From an uncultured Bacteroides sp. (lineage in GTDB: Bacteria; Bacteroidota; Bacteroidia; Bacteroidales; Bacteroidaceae): 64,000 nt of DNA. Below the pieces are notes generated by a model. The model was not told the DNA's origin and made no database searches. It saw only the letters and a program-made list of their open reading frames with translations. Of the stretch, positions 14,950-25,465 are shown piece after piece. The DNA is taken from assembly GCA_944321495.1 (NCBI GenBank), contig CALULP010000013.1:62001-126000 (forward strand). Direction: 5' to 3'. Both the position numbers and the translations under genes were made by a program. Numbering within the stretch: the first letter of the stretch is position 1; every line of letters begins with the position of its first letter.

Positions 14950-16824
14950 TTAACGGGCAAACAGCTTTTCAATGTCTTCTTCCTTGATGGTGGCAAGGAC
15001 AACAAGCCCGTCGGGGGTATAGTTGGGCGAAGGGCAGGCAAACAGGCTATCCACCAGATGCTCCATCTCCTCGTTGCCCAGCACCTGTCCGTACACAATG
15101 GCAGCAGCACGCGCCAAGGTCAAAGCCAAAAGCGACTGCACCTCTTCGCGCACATCACTGCCCTTCTCTATGGCCGTGTGGAGCATGCTATGCACCAGTT
15201 CCACCGGATTCAGCCCCTCAATGCCGGCCGGCACGCCATTGATGGCATAACTGCCACCGCCCAACGGCGACAGCTCGAAGCCTACGGCCGAAAGGTCTTC
15301 CTGGATGCTTTCGAGCATGGCAGCCTCGGAAGCTGGCAGCTGTATCATCTCGGGGAACAAAACACCTTGCGACACGCCTTGCTTTTGGGCAATCTGCGCC
15401 ATGTAGCGGTCGAACAGCACCCGGACGTGCGCCCGATGCTGGTCGATGACCATCAGCCCGGACTTGACGGAAGTCAGGATAAACCGCCCCTTGAACTGGA
15501 AATGACGGACACTCTTCTCGGACACATACCCGCTTTCCGGCAAAGAGGAAAGCTGAAGGTTGCCATCGCTCCCGTCCGCCGGTACAAAAGGCTCTGCCGG
15601 AATGCCGGCATCTTCCGTCGAAGTATTCATTTTACTGGCCTTGGAAACACCTGCGTACAGGGCTTCCCACTCCTCCGCCGGACGGCGGGAGTAGTTTTCG
15701 TTGCCATACGACGTTGTTTTAAACGGATTATAATCAGCATTGTAATGCAACTTGGGCGCATGCACAGGCGCATCGGCGTTGAAAGCCGGGATATCGGGCA
15801 TGTCTTCCGTATCGAAATCGATGGAAGGAACGGCGCTGGACTTGCCCAAAGTTTCGCGGACGGCAGCCGAGAGTATTTGCCAGATGGCCTGCTCGTTCTC
15901 GAACTTGATTTCGGTCTTTGTGGGATGGATGTTCACGTCGATATTGGCAGGGTCCACATCGAAGTAGATGAAGTAAGACACCTGTTCGCCCGCAGGTATC
16001 AGCCGCTCGTAAGCCTCCATTACGGCCTTGTGAAAATAAGGATGGCGCATATACCGGCCGTTGACGAAGAAATACTGCCGCGAGCCTTTCTTGCGTGCCG
16101 TATCGGGCTTGGCTATGTAGCCCGAAATCTTCACCATGGAGGTTTCCACTTCCAACGAAAGGAGCTGCTGGTTCATCTTTTTGCCGAAGACAGCCATAAT
16201 ACGCTGGCGCAAGGGGACAACAGGCAGGTTGAACAGTTCCGTACTGTTGCTGTACAGGTAGAAACTGACATCGGGATGCACCAGCACAATGCGCTCGAAC
16301 TCAGCGAGGATATTGCTCAGTTCCGTTGAATTGGCCTTCAAGAACTTACGCCGCGCAGGGACATTGAAGAACAAATTCTTCACCGAGAAATTGCTTCCTT
16401 TGGAACAAGACACCACCTCCTGGCTTTCGACTTTGGAACCGGCAATAAGCAAACGGGTGCCCAATTCCTCATCCGCCTGACGGGTCTTCAACTCCACCTC
16501 GGCTACAGCAGCAATGGAAGCCAACGCTTCGCCCCGGAAGCCCATGGTATGCAGGGAAAACAAGTCGGCGGCTTCCCGTATCTTGGACGTGGCATGCCGC
16601 TCGAAAGCCAGACGCGCATCGGTCTCGGACATGCCTTTGCCGTCATCAATCACCTGTATGCAGGTCTTTCCGGCGTCGGTCACCAGCACATGCACTTCCT
16701 TCGCACCGGCATCGATGGCGTTTTCCACCAGTTCCTTAACAACGGACGCAGGACGTTGTATCACCTCGCCGGCCGCAATCTGGTTGGCGACCGAGTCGGG
16801 CAATAAATGAATGATATCGCTCAT
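14950..16824 (-). CDS. mutL: DNA mismatch repair protein MutL
   Basis: MutL couples mismatch recognition by MutS to strand removal. The 624-residue protein has the GHKL ATPase domain with the family motifs [18 protein letters not shown] and [12 protein letters not shown] in the first 110 residues, the transducer domain to about 330, a variable linker, and a C-terminal dimerisation domain. In endonuclease-type MutL that domain carries DQHA(X)2E(X)4E; here the corresponding segment near residue 460 reads [12 protein letters not shown], lacking both Glu, and the late CPHGRP motif is replaced by [10 protein letters not shown]. It therefore probably lacks nicking activity. It is the last gene of the guaB-to-mutL minus-strand cluster. 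Confidence 0.97.
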   Translation of the reverse strand: MSDIIHLLPDSVANQIAAGEVIQRPASVVKELVENAIDAGAKEVHVLVTDAGKTCIQVIDDGKGMSETDARLAFERHATSKIREAADLFSLHTMGFRGEALASIAAVAEVELKTRQADEELGTRLLIAGSKVESQEVVSCSKGSNFSVKNLFFNVPARRKFLKANSTELSNILAEFERIVLVHPDVSFYLYSNSTELFNLPVVPLRQRIMAVFGKKMNQQLLSLEVETSMVKISGYIAKPDTARKKGSRQYFFVNGRYMRHPYFHKAVMEAYERLIPAGEQVSYFIYFDVDPANIDVNIHPTKTEIKFENEQAIWQILSAAVRETLGKSSAVPSIDFDTEDMPDIPAFNADAPVHAPKLHYNADYNPFKTTSYGNENYSRRPAEEWEALYAGVSKASKMNTSTEDAGIPAEPFVPADGSDGNLQLSSLPESGYVSEKSVRHFQFKGRFILTSVKSGLMVIDQHRAHVRVLFDRYMAQIAQKQGVSQGVLFPEMIQLPASEAAMLESIQEDLSAVGFELSPLGGGSYAINGVPAGIEGLNPVELVHSMLHTAIEKGSDVREEVQSLLALTLARAAAIVYGQVLGNEEMEHLVDSLFACPSPNYTPDGLVVLATIKEEDIEKLFAR

Positions 16825-16930
16825 AAATGTTTAATCTATTGTCTTTAACATAACAGGATGCCGGGATTACCCGGACGGATGGCAGCGGCTGCCCTAACGG
16901 GTAAAACTGCCCTGAGAGACAACAACAGCA

Positions 16931-17221
16931 TCAGATAAGACCGTTGGAAAGGGCGTACCACAACCATATCAGCACCACAACAGCGATAATCAGGATGCCT
17001 GTCTTCATCGGTTTACGACCTCTTTCCCGACGGCGGCGCACGTGGGTAGTCTGTTCAAAAATCTTGCCGCGGATGTCCTCGGGCGAGAATTCTTTCTCGG
17101 GCAGCATTCCCAGTTCGCGCTTGGCGTTTTCTTCAATCTTTTCCAGTTTCTCCTTCCGCTCGTCCACATAAATATAATTGTGGTGGAAGCCGCGCGGTTT
17201 TCTCATTGTAAACATTCCCAT
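16931..17221 (-). CDS. Small membrane protein of unknown function
   Basis: This 96-residue protein starts MGMFTMRKPRGFHHNYIYVD and has a basic, helical middle (residues about 22-70, rich in Glu, Lys and Arg) and one C-terminal membrane helix (TGILIIAVVVLIWLWYAL). The topology suggests a soluble N-terminal part in the cytoplasm anchored by the tail. I recognise no family with a known function. It lies seven bases after the OstA-like gene and 106 bases before mutL on the minus strand, so it is part of the envelope-biogenesis cluster. ATG 17221 is used; GTG or later ATG starts (MFTMRK, MRKPRG) are possible. Confidence 0.75.
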   Translation of the reverse strand: MGMFTMRKPRGFHHNYIYVDERKEKLEKIEENAKRELGMLPEKEFSPEDIRGKIFEQTTHVRRRRERGRKPMKTGILIIAVVVLIWLWYALSNGLI

Positions 17222-17228
17222 GGTCGTT

Positions 17229-18899
17229 CTACTTTTTAGTCCGTTCTATATGCATATCCCTGGGCGAAGCGGCAGGTCGACGGTCACTCTTCTGCAACAC
17301 TTGGTCCGCCCGCTTGCCACGCCAGTTGAAAATGTCTTCCTTGTCGAGGGGACGTACGTAATCGAACCATACAAAGGCAGGCAGGCGCATCTTGTCGGGC
17401 GGAATCTGATCCATAGGGTACATCGTCCCTGTAGCTTTCCCGATGAATGAGCCCCGTTCCATACGTCTGTCCTTGAGTATCATGCGCAGGAAACCGCCCT
17501 CGGTGTAGTCCATGCCGATAAGCGAACTGTCCCGTTCCTCCACCGGATAGTACACCACCAGTACATTACCGTTGACTTCCACCCGCCGCATCTCGCCCCC
17601 CTCGAAATAGGCCATCATCTCTTTGCCCGACACTTGGTTGTAGTGCACGCTGTCTTTTTGCTCTACGGCCAAAGCCTGATTGATGATGTGTGCCCAATCG
17701 ATGGTACTGTCGTTCATGTAAACCTTGATTTCCTCGCCAATCAACTGTTGCGGTCCTTGCCACAGGATGGGATCGGTGTACATGGTCAAGCATGAGTCCT
17801 TGGAGTTGTACACCATCGAGTCACACACGGCCTGCACATCCGTACGATAAGCCCGAACCTTGTGGTAAGCACGCATCTCACGGTAAACCGAATCGGTATT
17901 CAGATGGAAAGTGACCAAACGCAAAGTATCGGCATGCATGAACAGGCTGTCGCCTTGCGAATAGTCTACAGCCACAGCCCGGCGGGTGGCAATGGCGTTT
18001 TCCGTCCGCTCATTATAGAAACAATAATCACCCGTCAGCATGTTGCGGTTCAACGTATCGTTCATCTGTACGTCATCAAATGCTTCGCCAAATCCTTGCC
18101 TTCGGTCGTAAAAAAGACTGTCTCCGGTCAGTTTCCGACTTCCATGTGTCAGGACGGAACGGTCCAACAACTCAGCTTGGTCGGTCTGTGTGTCGTAAAT
18201 GCCCCGTTCCGAATAGATATGGTTTTCTTCGCTCACAATATCCGATGGTCCCAAAATGGTAGCCACCTTGGTCAGCGTACTGTACTTCAGCGTATCGGAA
18301 GTTAAGACAAACTGCGGATTCACCAGCTCCACATCATGATTGAACACCGCAAGCTTGGTAGCAGGGCTGTATTCCCCCCAAATGGAAGTAAGCACATTGT
18401 CCTCATCGGTCAAAGTCCCCCCGGTAAAGTAATACCCTAAATTGAAAACCCTATCGTAATTCAGGCTATCAGTCGTAAGCTCGGCCGTCCGGTTTATCAA
18501 ACGGACATGTTCGCGCAGCATGGCCAATTGTGCCATTCCGTCATAATACAGGTAATCGCCATAAATAAATAAAGTATCACCTTGCTCCATGCGCACATTT
18601 CCGAACGCCTCTACCGAATTGATCTTCTCATAAATCAAAGCGCTGTCACAATACATGTACATACTGTCATGCCTCAACCTGACAGAACCGATGAGCACCT
18701 GCACGTCCGGGCGCGATTGCTGGTCGGACTCGGCACGTTCGGCAAACAGCAGGTCGATGCGGGTCTTTTTCTTCTCGGTTACCGGCTCCGTTTTCCTGTC
18801 CTGGGCACCCAGCAGACAGATGCCAAGCAGGCATAGAACACCTGCCAATAGGAGCCTATGCCTGTATAGGAAATGGGGTTTCGTATTGTTTCCTTGCAT
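17229..18899 (-). CDS. OstA-like envelope protein
   Basis: The product resembles the OstA/LptA beta-jellyroll family, whose members carry lipopolysaccharide across the periplasm or form part of LptD. It has a signal anchor (HRLLLAGVLCLLGICLLGAQ), then long stretches of short beta-strand repeats with the recurring pattern of GNVR, DTLFIYGD, GDSLFYDRR and TGDYCFYN, typical of stacked OstA units over residues about 45-400. About 556 residues from ATG 18899; an in-frame TTG at 18932 overlaps the preceding stop codon and is less likely. Its position just after a SurA-like foldase fits outer-membrane assembly. Whether it acts as LptA or another OstA paralogue cannot be decided from sequence alone. 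Confidence 0.85.
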   Translation of the reverse strand: MQGNNTKPHFLYRHRLLLAGVLCLLGICLLGAQDRKTEPVTEKKKTRIDLLFAERAESDQQSRPDVQVLIGSVRLRHDSMYMYCDSALIYEKINSVEAFGNVRMEQGDTLFIYGDYLYYDGMAQLAMLREHVRLINRTAELTTDSLNYDRVFNLGYYFTGGTLTDEDNVLTSIWGEYSPATKLAVFNHDVELVNPQFVLTSDTLKYSTLTKVATILGPSDIVSEENHIYSERGIYDTQTDQAELLDRSVLTHGSRKLTGDSLFYDRRQGFGEAFDDVQMNDTLNRNMLTGDYCFYNERTENAIATRRAVAVDYSQGDSLFMHADTLRLVTFHLNTDSVYREMRAYHKVRAYRTDVQAVCDSMVYNSKDSCLTMYTDPILWQGPQQLIGEEIKVYMNDSTIDWAHIINQALAVEQKDSVHYNQVSGKEMMAYFEGGEMRRVEVNGNVLVVYYPVEERDSSLIGMDYTEGGFLRMILKDRRMERGSFIGKATGTMYPMDQIPPDKMRLPAFVWFDYVRPLDKEDIFNWRGKRADQVLQKSDRRPAASPRDMHIERTKK

Positions 18900-18928
18900 A
18901 AAAAAGTCACATAGCTTGCCGGGAGCGG

Positions 18929-20299
18929 TCAATCCTTAATCCAGCCCGGGTATTTAAATGCACAATTGTTCTTCCAGCCATCCTTGATGCGGACATAAGT
19001 ACGTTTTTGCTTCTCACGAATCCATTTGTCCAGCACTTCGGCACGGCGTTTTTCAAGCACAATGTTTTTCAGGTTCTGGTAATCGTCGGTAATGGTAGCC
19101 TTGTGCCCGTTGACACGGCTCTTCAATTTCACGATTACGCACACTTCTTTGCCCGTCTTCTGAGGAATCATGGTGAAAGCATCGGAAATCTCGCCCACTT
19201 TCATTTTGTCCACCACTTTGGCTATTTCCGGCGGAAGTTCCTGCATTTCGAACTTAGAAGTATTGTTGTTGGGATTGGGCAACAAGCCATGATTGTTGCG
19301 GGTATCCTTGTCTTGCGACAATACAGAGGCTGCATCCTCAAAGGTGAATTTGTTGTTGCGGATGTCATCGGCAATAGAGTCCAAGCGTGCATTGGCTGCT
19401 TCCAATGCTGCTTCCGGAACATGGGGTTTCAGCAAGATATGGCGCACCTTGATGCGTTCCCCGCGTTTCTCTATCAACTGGATGATGTGGAAACCGAACT
19501 CAGACTCCACAATCTTTGAAATCTTGTCGGGTTCCTGCAAGTTAAAAGCCACATTGGCAAAAGCCGGATCCAATTGCCCGCGCCCGTAGAAAGGCATTTC
19601 CCCTCCGTTGATGGCAGAAGCACGATCCTCGGAATACAGGCGCGCCAAGGTAGAAAAGCTGGTTTCACCCTTATTCACACGGTCGGTATATTCGCGCAGA
19701 GTCTGTTTCACGCTTTCAATTTCCTCCAAAGGCACCTTAGGTTCTTGGGTAATAATCTGCACCTCCACCTGCGTCGGGATATACGGGATACTGTCCATAG
19801 GCAGGTCCTTAAAATAACGGCGCACTTCCGCCGGGGTTACCTTCACATCGCCCACCAGTTCCTGTTGCATTTTCTGCACGCGCAGGCCTTCCCGCGCATT
19901 CTCCCGCAAAGTTTCGCGTATCTGGCTGGAAGTCTTGTTGAAATACTCTTCCATTTTCTCGCGGGAACCGATATTGGCTATATACATGTTCGTCATATAG
20001 TCAACCCGTTGAATCACCTCGCTCTCGGACACCTCGATACTATCAAGTTCCGCTTGATGAAGGAACAGCTTCTGGACGGCAATTTCCTCCGGTATCACGC
20101 AATAGGGGTCGCGGTCGAACTTACGCCCCTCGTATATGGCGCTCATACGGGCCTCTTCCACTTCCGATTTCAAGATGGCTTCATTGCCTACCACCCAGAC
20201 AACCTCGTCCACGATGTTATCCTGGGCGTAAATGGCGGAGCCGGTACACAGCATCAAGGCACACAAGAGCACCGATTTGAAGTTCATCATTTTTTTCAT
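18929..20299 (-). CDS. surA: SurA-like periplasmic peptidyl-prolyl isomerase
   Basis: SurA-type foldases escort unfolded outer-membrane proteins through the periplasm. From ATG 20299 the product has 456 residues: a signal peptide (MMNFKSVLLCALMLCTGSAIYAQ), an N-terminal chaperone region starting VDEVVWVVGNEAILKSEVEE, and two parvulin-like domains; the first covers about residues 165-275 (YSEDRASAINGGEMPFYGRGQL, then EFGFHIIQLIEKRGERIKVRHIL) and the second about 280-390 (KVRHILLKPHV, then ASVLSQDKDTRNNHGLL). The longer frame starts at 20320 and overlaps the upstream gene by eight bases. It lies between a SurA-like lipoprotein and the OstA-like gene. Confidence 0.92.
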   Translation of the reverse strand: MKKMMNFKSVLLCALMLCTGSAIYAQDNIVDEVVWVVGNEAILKSEVEEARMSAIYEGRKFDRDPYCVIPEEIAVQKLFLHQAELDSIEVSESEVIQRVDYMTNMYIANIGSREKMEEYFNKTSSQIRETLRENAREGLRVQKMQQELVGDVKVTPAEVRRYFKDLPMDSIPYIPTQVEVQIITQEPKVPLEEIESVKQTLREYTDRVNKGETSFSTLARLYSEDRASAINGGEMPFYGRGQLDPAFANVAFNLQEPDKISKIVESEFGFHIIQLIEKRGERIKVRHILLKPHVPEAALEAANARLDSIADDIRNNKFTFEDAASVLSQDKDTRNNHGLLPNPNNNTSKFEMQELPPEIAKVVDKMKVGEISDAFTMIPQKTGKEVCVIVKLKSRVNGHKATITDDYQNLKNIVLEKRRAEVLDKWIREKQKRTYVRIKDGWKNNCAFKYPGWIKD

Positions 20300-20312
20300 G
20301 CTTGCTTTATTA

Positions 20313-21161
20313 CTAATCATATTTTTTTATTCTGTTTCTTTTTTCCGCCCGCCGGAACAAATCGTCTTTCACCTGTTCAAGGTACTCCACCTGCTTGATG
20401 TTGAGCAGCATTTCCCTCACCTGTTTCCGGGCGTAATCATAAGGGGCTTGAGCGCCTACGGCACGATACTCGCTGACATTCAGAAAGTAATAAAACGCCG
20501 TATCCTTCAGCTCCACATGAGGGTGTTCCTCTATATATTTCTCCGCGTCCGCCTCCTGCAAGGGCAACATGGCAAGAACTTCGGACAACGGAATCCAGCG
20601 GTCGTAAAAATATTCGTACTTCACGGCATGTTGCAAACTGTATTTTTCCAAGTTCTCCACAGCCTTTCCCTCGTCCTGTTTATACCAGCGGCGCACTTCC
20701 GCCAAACGGGGAGCCGTAAGCGGAATCTTCATGAACAGTCCCTTTATCAAAGGCCGCTCCACCTTGAACAATTCCGGATTGCTGTCATAATAATCCTGCA
20801 ACTCCTGCTCCGGGATATCCTCCGACAACTTCTGATGTATCAGAGCTTGCTCGTACATGTGCATGACCAACGATTTACGATAGTCTTCCACCCGTTTTTC
20901 CAAGTCCGCGTTATCCGGGATATTGTCCAAAGCTTTCTCGTAAAGCAACGTTTCTTCAATCCAATGCCGGATATAACGTTCGGCGAACTGCAGGCTGTCG
21001 TCCCCCGGCAAATTTGCGGGAAGTGCCGCCTGTACGTCCTCACGATACAGGAAATTGCCGTCCACTTCCACCAAAGGAGTTTTTCCCCGGTGGTCGTACT
21101 CTTCACGGCACGACACGCAAAGAAGAAACGCCCAAAGTCCCACGAATGCTATCCGCATCAT
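20313..21161 (-). CDS. SurA-related lipoprotein without a recognisable isomerase domain
   Basis: The 282-residue product starts with a lipoprotein signal ending in LLCVSC, so it should be lipid-anchored. Residues about 25-130 look like the SurA/PpiC N-terminal chaperone region (LVEVDGNFLYREDVQAALP, helices and the LQDYYDSNPELFKVERPLIKG segment). The rest does not show the parvulin signatures (no HIL, GGxxG or GxHII). It may be a chaperone-only member, perhaps a partner of the two neighbouring isomerases. It overlaps the following SurA-like frame slightly and follows a third paralogue after 54 bases. Confidence 0.8.
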   Translation of the reverse strand: MMRIAFVGLWAFLLCVSCREEYDHRGKTPLVEVDGNFLYREDVQAALPANLPGDDSLQFAERYIRHWIEETLLYEKALDNIPDNADLEKRVEDYRKSLVMHMYEQALIHQKLSEDIPEQELQDYYDSNPELFKVERPLIKGLFMKIPLTAPRLAEVRRWYKQDEGKAVENLEKYSLQHAVKYEYFYDRWIPLSEVLAMLPLQEADAEKYIEEHPHVELKDTAFYYFLNVSEYRAVGAQAPYDYARKQVREMLLNIKQVEYLEQVKDDLFRRAEKRNRIKKYD

Positions 21162-21215
21162 TAAACCGTTATTTGTTACTTCATTTTTGACCTACGAAGA
21201 TACGGCTTTCCATAG

Positions 21216-22769
21216 TTACCTACGGCTATTATTAACTGTTTTTAAAACCTCTTCGTTTATTTCAACCTTACCCCGCAAAGAAGCCAGCCATTGCGTTTCC
21301 AGGTAACGCCGATAGCCGGCAACCACCCTTTCACGCACTTCCCAATAATCCTCCGGACCTTTCAACAACCTTCCGAACAATGCGGCATAAGGGAATCCGG
21401 GCACTTCCCCGGGCTTCTCTCCGTCAAACTGGAAGTAGTCCACAAAAGCATTCTCTCCGGGGGCGAACAAGCCTTGCTCAGCCTGCACCTTCGGCCGTTC
21501 TTCATCGTTGAACACCAACCGTATGGCATCCAGCCATTCATCGGCTGGAAGCTGTTTCAGCAGTTTCCGCACCCGTTTAAAGGTCCGCCGGTTGACGCAA
21601 TGCAGCACAATGCCTTTATAGCGGGGAGTGTCCCAATAATAATCGGTATGATGTTTCTTGAAGTAAGCATGCAAGGCTTCTTCATCCGCCGTACTTTTTT
21701 CGACCACTTCCTTATAGCGTATGGCATCTGCCAACAGGCTGTCGCGGTGCAATTGCATCCGCAGGCCGAAAGCAGCATTCTGCCGTTCCAGGCAGGCATA
21801 CTCACAATCGAGCAGGCATTTCATGACAAAGGCATCCAGCTGCTGCTTCGTCCGGCCCGGACAAGCGGTGGCAAACAGGGCAAAATCGGTCCCGGTATAA
21901 GCCTTTCCGGCCAATGTGAACAGCGTCCGCCCGGTCTGCCCGCGGCGCAGCAATTCATTCATCCCGCCTTTGTCCGGGACAAAACGGTAAGCTCTTTGCA
22001 AACGCTCCCGCAGCGGGTTCGCAGAGCCGGTTTTCCCATGCATCCTATGCCTGAATTCATCCAAGGCAATCTTTTCCCGCATTTCTTCAAACGAAGGGAA
22101 ATTCCTCCGCTCCAATACTTTCACGATATGAATCCCCTGGGGAGTAAAGAAAGGACGCGAGAATCCGCCCGGACGCAAAGCCCATACTGTATCTTCAAAC
22201 TCCACGGGCATCTGCAGTTTTTTTACCCAGAACTTCCCGGTCTCATCCGAAAAGCGCCGTACATAAGCCCCGAAATCCGCCTCCGCGCCTTGCAGCAGGT
22301 TGTAAATGGAATCCATCTGTGCCTCCACCCTGCGAAGTACTGTACCCGGCACATTCTGGGGCAAGCGCTTGAATATATGCTCCACGCACACGGCCTCGTT
22401 GCGGTTTTCCCGTGCCATACGGTCGTACAAGCGGCGCGCTTCGTCCTCACCGACCATCTCCATCGCCCACGCCCTCTCCGCCTGCTGCTTCCGGAAGTCA
22501 TCCATCGCAGCCGCAAAAACGGCAGTCGTATCCAAGCCAGCTGCTTCCCCGGCATACGCCTCCAGTTTCAACCGCGCAAAACGGGGCAGGAAGTCCTCCA
22601 CCGATTGCCCGGAAACCTGGCACAAGCTATCGTTCCGGTAAGCATATTCCAGCTCGTCCGACAAGATTTCATGCCCGCCGATACGCATCACGACCGGGGA
22701 GTGTTGGGCAAAAGCCTTCATTCCCACCCCACACAAGAGTGCCGCAAGCCATACGATCCATTTTTTCAT
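21216..22769 (-). CDS. PpiC-type peptidyl-prolyl isomerase, periplasmic
   Basis: The 517-residue protein has a signal peptide (MKKWIVWLAALLCGVGMKAFAQ), an N-terminal helical chaperone region, and a parvulin domain at about residues 125-245 with the family elements CVEHIFKRLPQ, ADFGAYVRRFSDETG, RPGGFSRPFFTPQGIHIVKV. The C-terminal 270 residues are helical, with a second weak isomerase-like segment (KGIVLHCVNRRTFKRVRKL). It opens the group of three SurA-like genes and lies 99 bases after guaB. The function, folding of outer-membrane or secreted proteins, is inferred from family and context. Confidence 0.88.
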   Translation of the reverse strand: MKKWIVWLAALLCGVGMKAFAQHSPVVMRIGGHEILSDELEYAYRNDSLCQVSGQSVEDFLPRFARLKLEAYAGEAAGLDTTAVFAAAMDDFRKQQAERAWAMEMVGEDEARRLYDRMARENRNEAVCVEHIFKRLPQNVPGTVLRRVEAQMDSIYNLLQGAEADFGAYVRRFSDETGKFWVKKLQMPVEFEDTVWALRPGGFSRPFFTPQGIHIVKVLERRNFPSFEEMREKIALDEFRHRMHGKTGSANPLRERLQRAYRFVPDKGGMNELLRRGQTGRTLFTLAGKAYTGTDFALFATACPGRTKQQLDAFVMKCLLDCEYACLERQNAAFGLRMQLHRDSLLADAIRYKEVVEKSTADEEALHAYFKKHHTDYYWDTPRYKGIVLHCVNRRTFKRVRKLLKQLPADEWLDAIRLVFNDEERPKVQAEQGLFAPGENAFVDYFQFDGEKPGEVPGFPYAALFGRLLKGPEDYWEVRERVVAGYRRYLETQWLASLRGKVEINEEVLKTVNNSRR

Positions 22770-22868
22770 ACCGACCTACATTCGTAAAAGAAAGCCACAC
22801 GGGAAAAAGCATTCATACCCCTCCCGCATGGCATCCTTCATCGTAATATGTTTCACACAGGTTCGCGT

Positions 22869-24365
<1,497 letters not shown>

Positions 24366-24375
24366 TTATTGCGTG

Positions 24376-24383
24376 CAAATATA
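24376..24383 (-). promoter_or_regulatory. Probable -7 box of the guaB promoter
   Basis: The minus strand reads TATATTTG, a full match to TAnnTTTG, 32 bases before the guaB start codon. The upstream TTTG element is not clear. Confidence 0.6.
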
Positions 24384-24592
24384 CGACTTTCTTTTGAAAC
24401 AAGCGCAGGCAAGTTTCATTTTTCTATACCCGCGCTGCATATTTATCCATCCCGGCTGCGGGGTTCTTTCATATTGACGGCCTGCACAAGAGTTTCCCTC
24501 TGCCACCCTCCTCCAACGGCAAAGGGGCATGAAATCCAAAAATGCACCGGACTGCCTGCGAAGGACACATTTGGCAGCAAGAAAAAAACATG

Positions 24593-24710
24593 CCGCCGAA
24601 AGGAAAAGTTTATCTTAGCCTTGAAGATATATATCTTAAGGCTTGCGATAATTATCTTAAGGCTTCGGATAATTATCTTAAGCGCTAAGATAAACTTTTC
24701 CTTTCGGCGG
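24593..24710. repeat. AT-rich palindrome array with perfect 27-bp terminal inverted repeats (copy B)
   Basis: The ends, 24593-24619 and 24684-24710, are perfect 27-bp inverted repeats that include AAAAGTTTATCTT. Between them lie cores AAGATATATATCTT (24624), GCGATAATTATCTT (24645) and CGGATAATTATCTT (24666), with seven-base spacers such as AAGGCTT, period 21. It sits in the divergent guaB/GNAT gap. The rest of that 560-base gap holds the two promoters and no gene. Confidence 0.9.
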
Positions 24711-24873
24711 AACAATTTTTCCCGGCCGACCGGGATTTTTTTCCTTACCACGCCCGAGGATTTTCCAAGGCAGGGCGGCAAATTCCGTAGAAAGGGTGCA
24801 ATTTGCCGGCTTATGAAGGCCGATATACCATTATTATGGCTCCAATGCCAGCATCCCGTTTCCCGGTTTTCAC

Positions 24874-24881
24874 TACCTTTG
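24874..24881 (+). promoter_or_regulatory. Probable -7 box of the GNAT gene promoter
   Basis: TACCTTTG is a full match to TAnnTTTG, 23 bases before the start codon at 24905. The TTTG element is not clear at the usual distance. Confidence 0.55.
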
Positions 24882-24904
24882 CATAAGTTTTAAGCTACAG
24901 GACG

Positions 24905-25348
24905 ATGAACATTATAACGATTGAGAAAGACCGGCGAAGCCCGATACTCGTCGGCAAACTATTGGAAATCTGGGAAACCTCCGTCCGTGCCAGCCACCAT
25001 TTCCTGACAGAAGCGGACATCACCCGGCTGGCCCCTCAAGCCGAAGGAGCCTTGCGGCACATCGAAACCTTATGGGTAATGGAAGACGAGCAGCATCCCA
25101 TCGGCTTTATGGGCATACAGGGACGCAAGATAGAAATGCTCTTCCTCCATCCCGGCTATTTCCGCAAAGGATTGGGCAAGACGCTTGTGGAACGAGCATT
25201 CCGCGACTTGAACGTGGAGTACGTGGACGTCAATGAACAGAATCCCGATGCCAAGAAGTTTTACGAACGGATGGGATTCAAAACCTTCAAGCGCAACGAG
25301 TGTGACAGCGAGGGCAATCCGTTTCCTATCCTGGAGATGAAAAGATAG
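24905..25348 (+). CDS. GNAT-family N-acetyltransferase
   Basis: The 147-residue protein has the GNAT fold: an N-terminal helix pair, a central beta segment (VMEDEQHPIGFMGIQGRKIEMLFLHPGYF), the acetyl-CoA-binding loop FRKGLGKTLVERAF (residues about 88-102, matching Q/R-x-x-G-x-G/A) and the late NPDAKKFYERMGFK motif. The substrate is unknown; similar stand-alone enzymes acetylate small amines or protein N-termini. It is divergent from guaB with the palindrome array between, and convergent with the GH51 gene. Nothing suggests an operon partner. Confidence 0.9.
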   Translation: MNIITIEKDRRSPILVGKLLEIWETSVRASHHFLTEADITRLAPQAEGALRHIETLWVMEDEQHPIGFMGIQGRKIEMLFLHPGYFRKGLGKTLVERAFRDLNVEYVDVNEQNPDAKKFYERMGFKTFKRNECDSEGNPFPILEMKR

Positions 25349-25465
25349 ATTTTCCGACGGAGTGATGCCCTCCTGTTTCTTTGACATTCGGCTGAATTGC
25401 TGGAAGTATTCGAAGCCGCGGCAACTCTTATATGATTCCCTTTACGGAAAGGTTGCAAAAGAGTA

